From an uncultured Selenomonas sp. (lineage in GTDB: Bacteria; Bacillota; Negativicutes; Selenomonadales; Selenomonadaceae): a DNA stretch of 64,000 nt. Where the stretch lies: contig CACXCN010000028.1 in the NCBI GenBank assembly GCA_902766095.1, forward strand, positions 26,086-90,085. The letters run 5' to 3'. The notes beneath the pieces were generated by a model that saw only the letters and a list, made by a program, of their open reading frames with translations, was not told the origin of the DNA and did not search any database. A program made the position numbers and the translations under genes. Below, piece after piece: positions 6,764-15,253 of the stretch (position 1 is the first letter of the stretch; every line of letters starts with the position of its first letter).

Positions 6764-8578
6764 ATGAAGCTGGTGAAAACGGCCTGGCGCAGGCTGCTGG
6801 AGATATGGGCGCAGGCGGCCACGGCGGCCTGGCGGGACCGATGGCTCGCAGGTGCACTGTTCGCGTTGAATTTCTTTACGATCGCCTGGCAGAATATCCA
6901 TGTATACAAGGCTCAGGAGCTGGCGGTGCTGGGCTGGGATGCGGTATTCGTGCTGGCAGGCACGCTGGTTTTTGTCAGCAGCGTCGGGCTGCTGCCCTGG
7001 CGGGGAGTGCGCCGCTTTCTTTGTGGGCTGGCACTGGGTATCTCGGGTTTGCTCGGGCTGGCCGAGGCTTTCGTTATCTACAAGTATCAGGCGCAGGTCG
7101 GAGCCGGGATCATCACGGCCATCGTGCAGACGAATCCGCGCGAAGCTACGGAGTTCCTGATCATGTACGTGGGCTGGCAGGGGCTGCTGGGCGGTCTGAT
7201 CGTCACAGCAGCGGGAACTGGTCTGTACAAGTGGTGGAAAAAGAAGAAGCTGGAGGCAGCGGAGACCAGGCAGCCGATATCGCCTGCCCGGACTGCGTTG
7301 CGGGAGAAATGGCAGCGCTGGAACTACTGGCGCTCGCTGCATGTCTGGAGCCGCCTGCTGCCGCTGGGCGTGGCTGCTGGCGTGCTGGCCGGCGGCGTAC
7401 TATGGCATTCCTATCACTCGTGGATCGTCAACGATTCGCTCGATATCCCGGTCGTGCGCGTGGCCCTGTCGATGGATCGCGTGCAGAAGAATATCGCGGC
7501 CTTTGACCAGCTGTCGCAGGAGGCGGCTACAGCGCCGGATATCATCGACGCTGGCGAGGGTGTACCCTGCGTGGCGTTCATACTCGGAGAGTCTACGGCG
7601 CGGAACCGTCTCCATCTCTACGGCTATCCGCTCGAGAATACACCGAATCTCGACGAGCTGGCGGCCCGCAATGATATCGCAGTATTCCGCAATGTCATTG
7701 CGCCGCAGGGAGCAACGGTGGCGGTGCTGCGCGAGCTGTTCACGTTCCACGACAACGACTCGACCGATGAATGGTATCAGGAGCACAATCTGATCGATGT
7801 CATGAAGGGTGCCGGCTATCGGACGTACTGGCTGTCGAATCAGGAGAGTTCCGGCATCTGGGGCAACGTCGCGCAGCTGTTCGCGGCGCGGGCTGATGTG
7901 AGCCATTTCACGCAGCTGCGTGAGTCGCACGAGGATAATGGCACGCTGGACGAGGCGCTGTTCCCGCTCGTCGATGAGGCGCTGGATGATGCGGGAGCGA
8001 CCGGGCAGGGGCGCAATTTCTTCGTCATCCACCTCATGGGCGGTCATGGCCTCTACTACATGCGCTATCCGTATATCTTCGCAAAGTTCCAGGCGGATGA
8101 TGTGCCTCCGCCGCAGGATGAGCTCAGCGAGGAGCGGCGCACCGAGATCGCACAGTATGAGAATGCCCTCTACTATAATGATTTCATCGTGAGCTCGCTG
8201 ATCGGCAAATTCGCAGAACGGCAGCAGGAAGCTCTCGTCATCTATCTGCCGGACCATGGCGAGGCGGTCTATGATCACGGATCGCTGGCAGGTCATGTCG
8301 AGGAGAATCCGACGCGAGAGATGCTCGAGGTGCCGTTCATCATCTGGGCATCGCCGGCCTATCGGGCGCACCACCCTGAGAAATGGGCGGCCATCATGGT
8401 TGCCACGAGGCGGCCCTATATGTCTGATGACATGATACATACTCTGCTCGACCTGCTCGATATCCGCACGCCCGAATACAATCCGCAGAAGAGCGTCATC
8501 AATCCGGCTTTTGACAGCACGCGCCGCCGCATCGTGCGGGGCATGGACTATGATATGGGGATGAAAAAAGCAGAGTAA
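6764..8578 (+). CDS. CptA/EptC-like lipid A/LPS-core phosphoethanolamine transferase
   Basis: An inner-membrane enzyme with an alkaline-phosphatase-fold catalytic domain. The N-terminal 215 residues carry about five hydrophobic segments. The catalytic part starts near 268 with FILGESTARNRLHLYGYP, where E276 is a metal ligand and T278 the expected phospho-acceptor. Later motifs match CptA (EptC): WLSNQES, IHLMGGHG, ENALYYNDFIVSSL, and the metal ligands in YLPDHGEAVYDHG. The family transfers phosphoethanolamine from phosphatidylethanolamine to LPS core sugars, which fits a diderm Negativicute. Lipoteichoic acid synthase is a distant alternative but lacks the GESTxR/YGYP context. At 604 residues it is slightly longer than E. 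coli EptC. Confidence 0.82.
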   Translation: MKLVKTAWRRLLEIWAQAATAAWRDRWLAGALFALNFFTIAWQNIHVYKAQELAVLGWDAVFVLAGTLVFVSSVGLLPWRGVRRFLCGLALGISGLLGLAEAFVIYKYQAQVGAGIITAIVQTNPREATEFLIMYVGWQGLLGGLIVTAAGTGLYKWWKKKKLEAAETRQPISPARTALREKWQRWNYWRSLHVWSRLLPLGVAAGVLAGGVLWHSYHSWIVNDSLDIPVVRVALSMDRVQKNIAAFDQLSQEAATAPDIIDAGEGVPCVAFILGESTARNRLHLYGYPLENTPNLDELAARNDIAVFRNVIAPQGATVAVLRELFTFHDNDSTDEWYQEHNLIDVMKGAGYRTYWLSNQESSGIWGNVAQLFAARADVSHFTQLRESHEDNGTLDEALFPLVDEALDDAGATGQGRNFFVIHLMGGHGLYYMRYPYIFAKFQADDVPPPQDELSEERRTEIAQYENALYYNDFIVSSLIGKFAERQQEALVIYLPDHGEAVYDHGSLAGHVEENPTREMLEVPFIIWASPAYRAHHPEKWAAIMVATRRPYMSDDMIHTLLDLLDIRTPEYNPQKSVINPAFDSTRRRIVRGMDYDMGMKKAE

Positions 8579-8587
8579 AAAATAGCA

Positions 8588-8849
8588 TATTGTCAAACAT
8601 ACGCATATAGTACCGCGGCAGGCATGGTTCCTCCATTACGCTATTGTGGTTTGGCTGAAATAAAATTTTTCCCAATAAATAGGTCCCTTGAAAGTACTTA
8701 AACGCGCTACGCTTGAACGAAAGTACTTTCCGCGGGAATGCTTGATAGGGAAAAATTTGATTTTCTGACGCCAAAGCACGACGCTTCATTCCGGAACCAT
8801 GCCTGCCGCTGCCTTATCATAGCAATTGTCTGTAGCTCAGGTACTGGGG
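8588..8849 (+). repeat. Palindromic intergenic repeat, copy 1 (about 260 bp)
   Basis: Nearly identical over about 230 bases to 14874-15115. It contains a perfect 17-bp outer inverted repeat (8615-8631 with 8793-8809), inner arms around AAATTTTTCCC/GGGAAAAATTT and a central AAAGTACTT...AAAGTACTTT, so the transcript would fold into one long imperfect hairpin. The terminal GGGGCTGTAACG repeats seen in copies 2 and 3 are missing here. It fills the gap between the convergent transferase and cydC genes, where it may also act as a terminator. Confidence 0.85.
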
Positions 8850-8856
8850 CTTTGGC

Positions 8857-10578
8857 TTATAATTTTATGACCTGCGGCAGGCGCTCCAGCAGGGGCAGGT
8901 CGTGGGTGATGATCACGAGGGTCTGCTGGCGGCGGTCGGCCTCTTGCAGGAGGCTGGTCATGAGTGCGGTTGCCGTGGCGGCATCGAGACCGGCGGTCGG
9001 CTCGTCGAGCAGCAGCAACGGCGCCGGGCGGGCGAGGGCCAGAGCGGTCAGCAGGCGGCTGCGCTGGCCGCCGGACAGCCGGGCTCCGTCAGGGCCGAGC
9101 GGCGTGTCGAGTCCGTCGGGCAGTCCGGCTACGACATGGTCGAGCTGGGCCAGATGCAGGGCCGCCTCGATCTCTGCCGTGGTCAGGCCGGGATGCAGGC
9201 GCAGGAAGTTGTCGCGCAGGCTGGAGCTGAATATGTAGCTGCCCTGCAGGGCTGCAGGCAGGAGGCGGCGCACCTGCAGAGGGGTGAGGCAGGGTTCGGA
9301 GGCGGAATCTGTGCAGGTGGCATAGGGGAGGCCGTTCAGGGCGAGGCGCCCGCTGGATGGCGCATAGAGCGCCGTCAGCAGATAGCCGAGCGTCGTCTTG
9401 CCGGCACCGCTCTCTCCGATGATGGCCGTGTGCTGTCCCGGATGGATGCAGAAATCAAGTCCCTGCCACGGCGGGCGGCTGCCGGGGTAGGCAAAGCTGA
9501 GCTGGCGGGCTTCCAGCAGGGGAGGTCCGTCTGGTGCTGCGGCCAGAGTACAGACGGGGGAAGCCGGCTGTCTCGTCCCGATGGTGGCGGCAGCCGGCGG
9601 GGCCGCGGTGGCCGCAGCGCTGACAGGCGGCGGTAGCAGAGGTGCCGCGGTGACCAGTGCCTGGCGCAGGTTGCGGGTCGCTGCGGGCATGCTGCGCAGC
9701 TCATCGCTCAGTGCCAGCAGGACGATGAGCCAGACACCGAGGGTGATGAAATCCATCCGGCCGTCCAGGGCCGCGGTATAGAGCAGGAACGTCAGGGCGG
9801 CGAAGCTCAGAGCCAGGATGATCTCGCTCAGCAGGGCGGTACGGTTCTCGTCTGCGGCCTGTTGCTGATGAGCCCGGCCGTAGCGGCGGGCGGCCGCGTC
9901 GAGCCGGGAGGTGAAGCCCGTGCAGGCAGCGGCGCTGCATAGTTCAGAACGGCCCGCCAGGGCATCGAGCAGCGCCTGCCGGTAGGGGGCGGCAGGATTC
10001 TCCTGCGTGCGGGTGGTGAGCAGTGGCGAGGGGGCAGGCTCGGTCAGCCAGGGGAGCAGTCCGAGCAGGAAGTACAGTCCGGCCAGCAGCAGGGCGGCCG
10101 CTGGGACGGTGCTGTAGAGAGCCCGCACGGCTGCCAGGGTCAGCAGGCCGTTCGTCAGCGGCGGCAGCAGGCCACGGATGTAGAAATCGCGGAGCAGGTC
10201 GCCACCGCGCAACAGCTGGTCCAGCAGCAGTCCGCTGTGCATACGCCCCCTTGCCGAGGGGAGCAATTCCCGGGCCCGGTCGTACAGGGCCAGCTGCAGC
10301 CGCGTATAGCTGGCAAAGGCGAGTCGGTGGGTCAGCCAGCGCTCGGCATAGCGGAATGCGGCCCGGCTGATGCCGGCGGCCCGCACCAGGGTGATGCCGA
10401 TCGTCAGGGTATAGAGCGGAGGCTGCAGGGCGGCCCGCGTGATGAGCCAGGCCGCCGCGCCGAGCAGTGTCAGGCCCGCCAAGCTGGCTGTCAGAGCTGC
10501 CAGCAGGGCCGGCAGCAGCTCGCGGCCGCGGAGCTGGCGGCAGAGCCAGTGGCAGATAGCAATGTCTTTTTTCAACAT
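8857..10578 (-). CDS. cydC: ABC transporter CydC, thiol/cytochrome bd assembly
   Basis: One half of the heterodimeric CydDC exporter, which affects periplasmic thiol and heme balance and is needed to assemble cytochrome bd. An N-terminal six-helix membrane domain (to about 300) carries the CydC pattern RAAGISRAAFRYAERWLTH. The ATPase domain has Walker A GESGAGKTT, signature LSGGQRSRL and Walker B LLLLDEPTAGLD. Between them is a linker rich in Pro, Ala and Thr. The start at 10578 follows AGGAGG by about six bases and overlaps the cydD stop by seven, so the two are translationally coupled. At 573 residues it is of normal length. Confidence 0.93.
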   Translation of the reverse strand: MLKKDIAICHWLCRQLRGRELLPALLAALTASLAGLTLLGAAAWLITRAALQPPLYTLTIGITLVRAAGISRAAFRYAERWLTHRLAFASYTRLQLALYDRARELLPSARGRMHSGLLLDQLLRGGDLLRDFYIRGLLPPLTNGLLTLAAVRALYSTVPAAALLLAGLYFLLGLLPWLTEPAPSPLLTTRTQENPAAPYRQALLDALAGRSELCSAAACTGFTSRLDAAARRYGRAHQQQAADENRTALLSEIILALSFAALTFLLYTAALDGRMDFITLGVWLIVLLALSDELRSMPAATRNLRQALVTAAPLLPPPVSAAATAAPPAAATIGTRQPASPVCTLAAAPDGPPLLEARQLSFAYPGSRPPWQGLDFCIHPGQHTAIIGESGAGKTTLGYLLTALYAPSSGRLALNGLPYATCTDSASEPCLTPLQVRRLLPAALQGSYIFSSSLRDNFLRLHPGLTTAEIEAALHLAQLDHVVAGLPDGLDTPLGPDGARLSGGQRSRLLTALALARPAPLLLLDEPTAGLDAATATALMTSLLQEADRRQQTLVIITHDLPLLERLPQVIKL

Positions 10579-12374
10579 GGCGCACCTCCTGGCGACGTGG
10601 TTCCGGCGTTAGGAGCGGCCGTGCTCAGAGAACCCGCAGGGCCCGGAGCCAGCGTGAGGCGCTGGTCGGCCCAGGCCGCCAGGGCGGAGCGATGCGTGGC
10701 TACGATGATGGTGCGGTGGCGGGACAGGACGGTCAGAGAGTGGATGATGGCAGCCTCGCTTGCGGCGTCGAGACCGGCCGTCGGCTCGTCCAAGAGCAGC
10801 AGGGCCGGTGAACGCAGGATGGCGCGGGCCAGTCCCAGCCGGTGGCGCTCCCCGTTTGACAGAGGCTGGGCGCCTTCGCCCAGCCGGGTGTCGAGGCCGT
10901 CTGGCAGTCGGTCGTACCAGTCAGCCAGTCCGGCCAGACGCAGTGATTGTTCGAGTCGGGCGGCGGGGATGGTGTCAGGATCATGCTCCGGATAGCTGCC
11001 GGCAGCGGTGGCGATGGTGGCGGTGAACAGGGTCAGGTTTTCGGCCAGGCTGGCGCTGAATATATGCGGCTCCTGCGGTACATAGGCGATGAGCCGGGCA
11101 CGGCTGGCCGGGTCGAGCCTGCTGACGGGCTGATGCGCGATGAGCCGCGGATGCTCAGCAGCGGTGGCAGCTGTCGGCGGCAGGGCCGAGACCAGCTCGA
11201 TCGTGCCCGCGACCGGGCTGTCCAGTCCGGCCAGCAGGCGCAGCAGAGTGCTTTTGCCTGAGCCGCTGGGACCGAGCAGGGCCAGCGTGCTGCCAGCCGG
11301 GCATGTGAAGCTCAGATCCTGCAGGATATCCTCGCCCGTGCCGGGATAGCGGTAGCAGAGGCCCCGGACGGAAAGGCCAGGAGGCAGGGCCAGCTCAGCC
11401 TCTTGACCGCGGGGAGCTGGGGCGGATGCAGGGGCAGCCTGACGGACAGCCTGCCAGGCCGTGATGGCAGTCATGCCGGTATGAAAAGCCTGACCGCTGC
11501 GCCGCAGCGGGGCATAGAAGGCAGGTGCGAGCAGCAGTATGGCGAAGGCAGAAGCAAAGGTGAGGCTGCCGGACAGCAGGCGGAAGCCGATGAGGACGGC
11601 GATGATGGCGATGGACAGCGTCGTGATGAGCTCGATGGCGAAGGAGGACAGGAAGGCCAGCCGCAGTACCTTGAGCGAGGCATCGGCGAAGCGTCGTGAG
11701 AGAGTCGTCAGCAGCTGGCGTTGGGCTTTTTCCTGACCAAATAGCTTCAGCGTCGTCAGTCCCTGCAGCAGTTCATGGAAGCCGGCCGTCAGGCTGGCCA
11801 GTTCGGCCAGCTGCTTCTCAGTGCCGGATTTCGTCAGCTGGCCGATCAGGGCTAGGAACACGGGGGCTATCGGGAGACTCAGCAGCATCAGGAGGCTGCT
11901 GAGCGGGTCGAGCACGGCTGCGGCGGCCAGGAGGACGGGCGTATTGACAGCCAGGCTCAGCAGTACGGGCAGTACGGATTCGGCGAGACCGCCAGCGGCA
12001 TCGACCGATTCTATGGCCAGGGACGGCAGCTCCGGCCGAGAGGCAGTCGGCGTGGCTGACAGTCCGGCATGCAGGCCATGGCGCAGCTGCAGGCCGAGCT
12101 GGCAGGCCAGCTGGCTCAGGATATGGCGGTGCGGCCATACGATGATGGCGCGCGTGAACAATACAACAAGCAGCACCAGGAAATCTGGTGCTGCTGCATC
12201 CCATATGTCAGAGGCCGGCAACGGAGGTGTCGTCGGCAGGAGGCGGCTTAGCAACCGGCTCAGCGTCAGGGCCAGCGCGATGAAGGTCAGGCTGGAGATG
12301 AGCTCCAGACCGGCCAGCAGGGCGATGCGCCGACGCTGGCTCCGGCAGAAAATCAGGAATTCTTTTACAGGCAT
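10572..12374 (-). CDS. cydD: ABC transporter CydD, thiol/cytochrome bd assembly
   Basis: The partner subunit of CydC. The membrane domain carries the CydD-type patterns TTLKLFGQ, LRLAFLSSFAIELITTLSIAI and GFRLLSGSL. The ATPase domain has Walker A GPSGSGKST and Walker B LLLLDEPTAGLD. The signature motif reads LSNGERHRL instead of LSGGQ, so the ATP site completed by the CydD signature may be weaker than the other, as in asymmetric heterodimeric exporters. The NBD carries an insertion after Walker A, rich in Ala and Pro (about 385-425). At 600 residues it lies 19 bases downstream of cydB. Confidence 0.93.
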   Translation of the reverse strand: MPVKEFLIFCRSQRRRIALLAGLELISSLTFIALALTLSRLLSRLLPTTPPLPASDIWDAAAPDFLVLLVVLFTRAIIVWPHRHILSQLACQLGLQLRHGLHAGLSATPTASRPELPSLAIESVDAAGGLAESVLPVLLSLAVNTPVLLAAAAVLDPLSSLLMLLSLPIAPVFLALIGQLTKSGTEKQLAELASLTAGFHELLQGLTTLKLFGQEKAQRQLLTTLSRRFADASLKVLRLAFLSSFAIELITTLSIAIIAVLIGFRLLSGSLTFASAFAILLLAPAFYAPLRRSGQAFHTGMTAITAWQAVRQAAPASAPAPRGQEAELALPPGLSVRGLCYRYPGTGEDILQDLSFTCPAGSTLALLGPSGSGKSTLLRLLAGLDSPVAGTIELVSALPPTAATAAEHPRLIAHQPVSRLDPASRARLIAYVPQEPHIFSASLAENLTLFTATIATAAGSYPEHDPDTIPAARLEQSLRLAGLADWYDRLPDGLDTRLGEGAQPLSNGERHRLGLARAILRSPALLLLDEPTAGLDAASEAAIIHSLTVLSRHRTIIVATHRSALAAWADQRLTLAPGPAGSLSTAAPNAGTTSPGGAPC

Positions 12375-12393
12375 GGGTCAGCCGCTCACCTCA

Positions 12394-13410
12394 TCAGTAG
12401 GAATGTTCCTGTACGTCATCAGGAGTAATGCGATGACGGAATACATAGTAGGTCCAGCCCTGATATATCAGCACGATCGGAACCAATACGAGGGCGGCCA
12501 CGGTCATGATCGACAGCGTGTACGGCGTCGAGGCGGCGTTGGTGATGGTCAGGCTGTAGGCCGGATTCAGCGACGAGACCATGAGCCGCGGGAACAGGGC
12601 GGCAAAGAAGCCGACGGTCGTGCAGGCGATGGTCAGGGCGCCGAGTACGAAGCTGCTGACGTAGTGCCGGCCGCAGAGGCGGATATAGGCGCCGATGAAG
12701 AGCAGGGCAGCCAGTACGAGCAGGCCGACGGCTGCCGGACGCGTCAGGATGTCGGTCGAGAATACGGTCAGCAGCAGGCAGAGCACGAAGGCTGCCGCGG
12801 CGATAATGCCCCAGACACGGGCCAGCGAACGGGCCCGGAGGATGAGTCCGGTGTTCTGCAACCGGATGCTCAGGAACGTCGCTCCGTGGAAGACGAATAC
12901 GGCGAGGAAGGTGATGCCGCCGACGATGGAGTAGATCGACAGCAGGTCGAAGAAGCTGCCGGCATACGTCATATCCTGATTGATGGGGAGCCCTTTGAGC
13001 AGGTCGATGACCGCTACGCCCCAGAGAAAGGCCGGCACGGCGCTGCCGAAGCAGATGGCTGCCTCCCAGGCCCGGCGCCAGCAGGCGTGCTGCGAGCGGC
13101 CGCGCAGCTCGAACGCTGCGCCGCGCAGGATCAGGGCGACGAGCATCAGGAACAGCGCCAGATAGAACGTCGAGAACATCGTGGCGTAGACGTGCGGGAA
13201 TGCCGCGAACAGGGCGCCGCCGGCCGTTATCATCCAGACTTCGTTGCCATCCCAGACCGGCGCTATCGTCATGAGTACCTGCGAGCGGTCTTCATCGCGC
13301 CGGCTCAGGAAGGGCAGCAGCATGCCGACGCCATAGTCGAAGCCCTCGAGGATGAAGAAGCCGGTGAACAGAACGGTTATGAGGATGAACCATAGTATCG
13401 TGAGATCCAT
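12394..13410 (-). CDS. cydB: Cytochrome bd quinol oxidase subunit II
   Basis: The integral membrane subunit paired with CydA in the bd-type terminal oxidase. The N-terminus has the family signature FFILEGFDYGVGMLLPF and then WDGNEVWMITAGGALFAAFP. About nine hydrophobic helices follow in 338 residues, the normal family length. The ATG shares one base with the cydA stop (TGATG), so the two subunits are coupled for equal synthesis. The enzyme reduces O2 to water with quinol, giving an otherwise anaerobic cell oxygen scavenging. Confidence 0.95.
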   Translation of the reverse strand: MDLTILWFILITVLFTGFFILEGFDYGVGMLLPFLSRRDEDRSQVLMTIAPVWDGNEVWMITAGGALFAAFPHVYATMFSTFYLALFLMLVALILRGAAFELRGRSQHACWRRAWEAAICFGSAVPAFLWGVAVIDLLKGLPINQDMTYAGSFFDLLSIYSIVGGITFLAVFVFHGATFLSIRLQNTGLILRARSLARVWGIIAAAAFVLCLLLTVFSTDILTRPAAVGLLVLAALLFIGAYIRLCGRHYVSSFVLGALTIACTTVGFFAALFPRLMVSSLNPAYSLTITNAASTPYTLSIMTVAALVLVPIVLIYQGWTYYVFRHRITPDDVQEHSY

Positions 13411-14795
13411 CAGTCACGCCCCCTTTCGGCAGCCGGTTCGTCCGTTATCGTAGTCTGATGTATATAGCGCAGAGCGATGCAGAGCGCCGCGATGATGAGC
13501 ACGAGGTAGATGAGCGTGAAGCCGATGAGCGTCAGCCAGACCTCGCCGCCGGTGAGGTTCGGAGATACGGCGTCCGCTGTGCGCTGGAGTCCGACGACTA
13601 TCCAGGGCTGGCGTCCGGCCTCGGCGATGAACCAGCCGACGGAATTGGCGATGAACGGCAGCGGCAGCAGGGCTGGCAGGAAGCGCAGCCAGCAGCGGAA
13701 AGGCTTCTGCGTGAGGCGGCCCGTATGCGCGAGGAACAGCGTCACGAAGCCCAGCAGCATCATGAGTCCGCCGAGGCCGATCATGATGCGGAAGCTCCAG
13801 AACAGCCCACAGACGTCGGGGATGTAGTCGCCGGCCCCGTATTTCTCCACGGCCTGAGCCTGCAGCTGATTGATGCCCGGCACGGCACCCGTCGGCCGGT
13901 TGTAGAGCATGAAAGAGAATACGCCCGGCACGGCGATTTCGGAGTCGTTACGGCGGGCTGACTGGTCGATGTCGGCGACTATGGCGAAGGGGGCCGGATC
14001 GGCCGTCTCCCACAGAGCCTCTATCGAGGACAGCTTCATCGGATTGGCCTGGGCCAGGTACTGCGTATGCAGGTGGCCGCTGCCCATGGCGCCGAACAGC
14101 CCGATCAGCATGAATATGGCGCCGGCTTTGACCGTCTGGGTGAATGCATAGCGCGAGGATTCATCGTGCAGGACTTTCCAGACCGATACGGCCAGGACGA
14201 CGAATCCGGCGGTCGTGATGCCGGAAAAGAAGGCATGGCTGTATTCACCGAGCACATAATGGTTCGTGATCAGGGCCGGAAAATCCGTCATGACGGCACG
14301 ACCGTTTTCGATGGCATAGCCGACCGGATGCTGCATGAACGAGTTGGCGACGAGTATCCAGAATGCGGATATGTTCGAGCCCAGTGCGACGATCCAGATG
14401 CAGGCGCAGTGCAGTTTCGGCGAGAGCTTTTTCCAGCCGAATACCCAGAGGCCGAGGAATGTCGACTCGAGGAAGAAGGCGGTCAGGGCCTCGAGCGCCA
14501 GCGGGGCGCCGAATATATCGCCCATGAACCGCGAATACTCGGACCAGTTCATGCCGAAGTGGAATTCCTGCACGATGCCGGTGACGACGCCGAGCGCGAA
14601 GTTGATCAGGAACAGCGTGCCGAAGAATTTCACGAGCTTCCGGCTGGCGGCCTTCCAGTGCGGCCGCCGGGTACGGACATAGCAGGTCTCGAGCAAGGCC
14701 ACGAATATGGACAGCCCGAGCGTGATGGGCACGAACAGGAAATGATAGGTCGTCGTGATGGCGAACTGCCAGCGCGACAGGATCAATGCCTCCAC
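13410..14795 (-). CDS. cydA: Cytochrome bd quinol oxidase subunit I
   Basis: The heme-bearing subunit of cytochrome bd. H18 in TTTYHFLFVP corresponds to E. coli H19. The acidic pair lies in EALTAFFLESTFLG, and the conserved GWFIAEAGRQPW is present. With 461 residues it belongs to the short Q-loop class usual in Firmicutes rather than the long-loop proteobacterial type. The start is a GTG at 14795, with GGGAGGG about seven bases upstream on the minus strand. It is the first gene of cydA-cydB-cydD-cydC; repeat copy 2 begins 58 bases upstream, so the operon promoter must lie within or close to the repeat. Confidence 0.95.
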   Translation of the reverse strand: MEALILSRWQFAITTTYHFLFVPITLGLSIFVALLETCYVRTRRPHWKAASRKLVKFFGTLFLINFALGVVTGIVQEFHFGMNWSEYSRFMGDIFGAPLALEALTAFFLESTFLGLWVFGWKKLSPKLHCACIWIVALGSNISAFWILVANSFMQHPVGYAIENGRAVMTDFPALITNHYVLGEYSHAFFSGITTAGFVVLAVSVWKVLHDESSRYAFTQTVKAGAIFMLIGLFGAMGSGHLHTQYLAQANPMKLSSIEALWETADPAPFAIVADIDQSARRNDSEIAVPGVFSFMLYNRPTGAVPGINQLQAQAVEKYGAGDYIPDVCGLFWSFRIMIGLGGLMMLLGFVTLFLAHTGRLTQKPFRCWLRFLPALLPLPFIANSVGWFIAEAGRQPWIVVGLQRTADAVSPNLTGGEVWLTLIGFTLIYLVLIIAALCIALRYIHQTTITDEPAAERGRD

Positions 14796-15253
14796 AGATA
14801 TCCCTCCCTTTTAAAATGTATTAAAATGAATGCGACTGATAAAGTGAGACTTGGGGCTGTAACGAAATATGATGTTGTCATGCCTAAGCATATAGTACCG
14901 CGGCAGGCATGGTTCCTCCATTCCGCTATTGTGGTTTGGCTAAAATGAAATTTTTCCCAATGAATAGGTCCCTTGAAAGTACTTAAACGCGCTTCGCTTG
15001 AACGAAAGTACTTTCCGCGGGATTGTTTGATAGGGAAAAATTTAATTTTTTAACGCCAAAGCACGACGCTCCATTCCGGAACCATGCCTGTCGCTACTTT
15101 GTCATAGCAGATATCAGCATCTCAGACGCTCACAGGTATTTCGTTACAGCCCCTTAGCATCGAATAAACGATTGTTTTGCTGATTTCATTATAAATCAGA
15201 ATTGTCCGAACAACAATAGCGCTGAAAAGAAAAATAACAGTTCTTTGGCGGAT
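14796..15253. other. 458-bp intergenic region upstream of cydA
   Basis: Most of this gap is repeat copy 2 (14853-15153). The 57 bases on the cydA side are AT-rich and should hold the operon's ribosome site and possibly its promoter; no clean -35/-10 pair was found. The 100 bases on the other side (15154-15253) show no gene. Confidence 0.6.
14853..15153 (+). repeat. Palindromic intergenic repeat, copy 2 (full-length, 301 bp)
   Basis: Bounded by a perfect 17-bp terminal inverted repeat (14853-14869 with 15137-15153, outer bases GGGGCTGTAACG). Inside is the same long palindrome as copy 1, with outer arms at 14900-14916 and 15078-15094 (one mismatch). It has no open reading frame of note, so it looks like a non-autonomous MITE-like element. 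A CATGCCT heptamer occurs at both 14879-14885 and 15083-15089; these are the deletion ends inferred for copy 3. No clear target-site duplication was seen. Confidence 0.85.

Noticed and set aside
11821..13395. A 524-residue plus-strand frame opposite cydD and cydB
   Set aside because: Antisense to two well-matched genes. Its sequence is dominated by Ala, Gly, Arg, Glu and Asp with no family motif.
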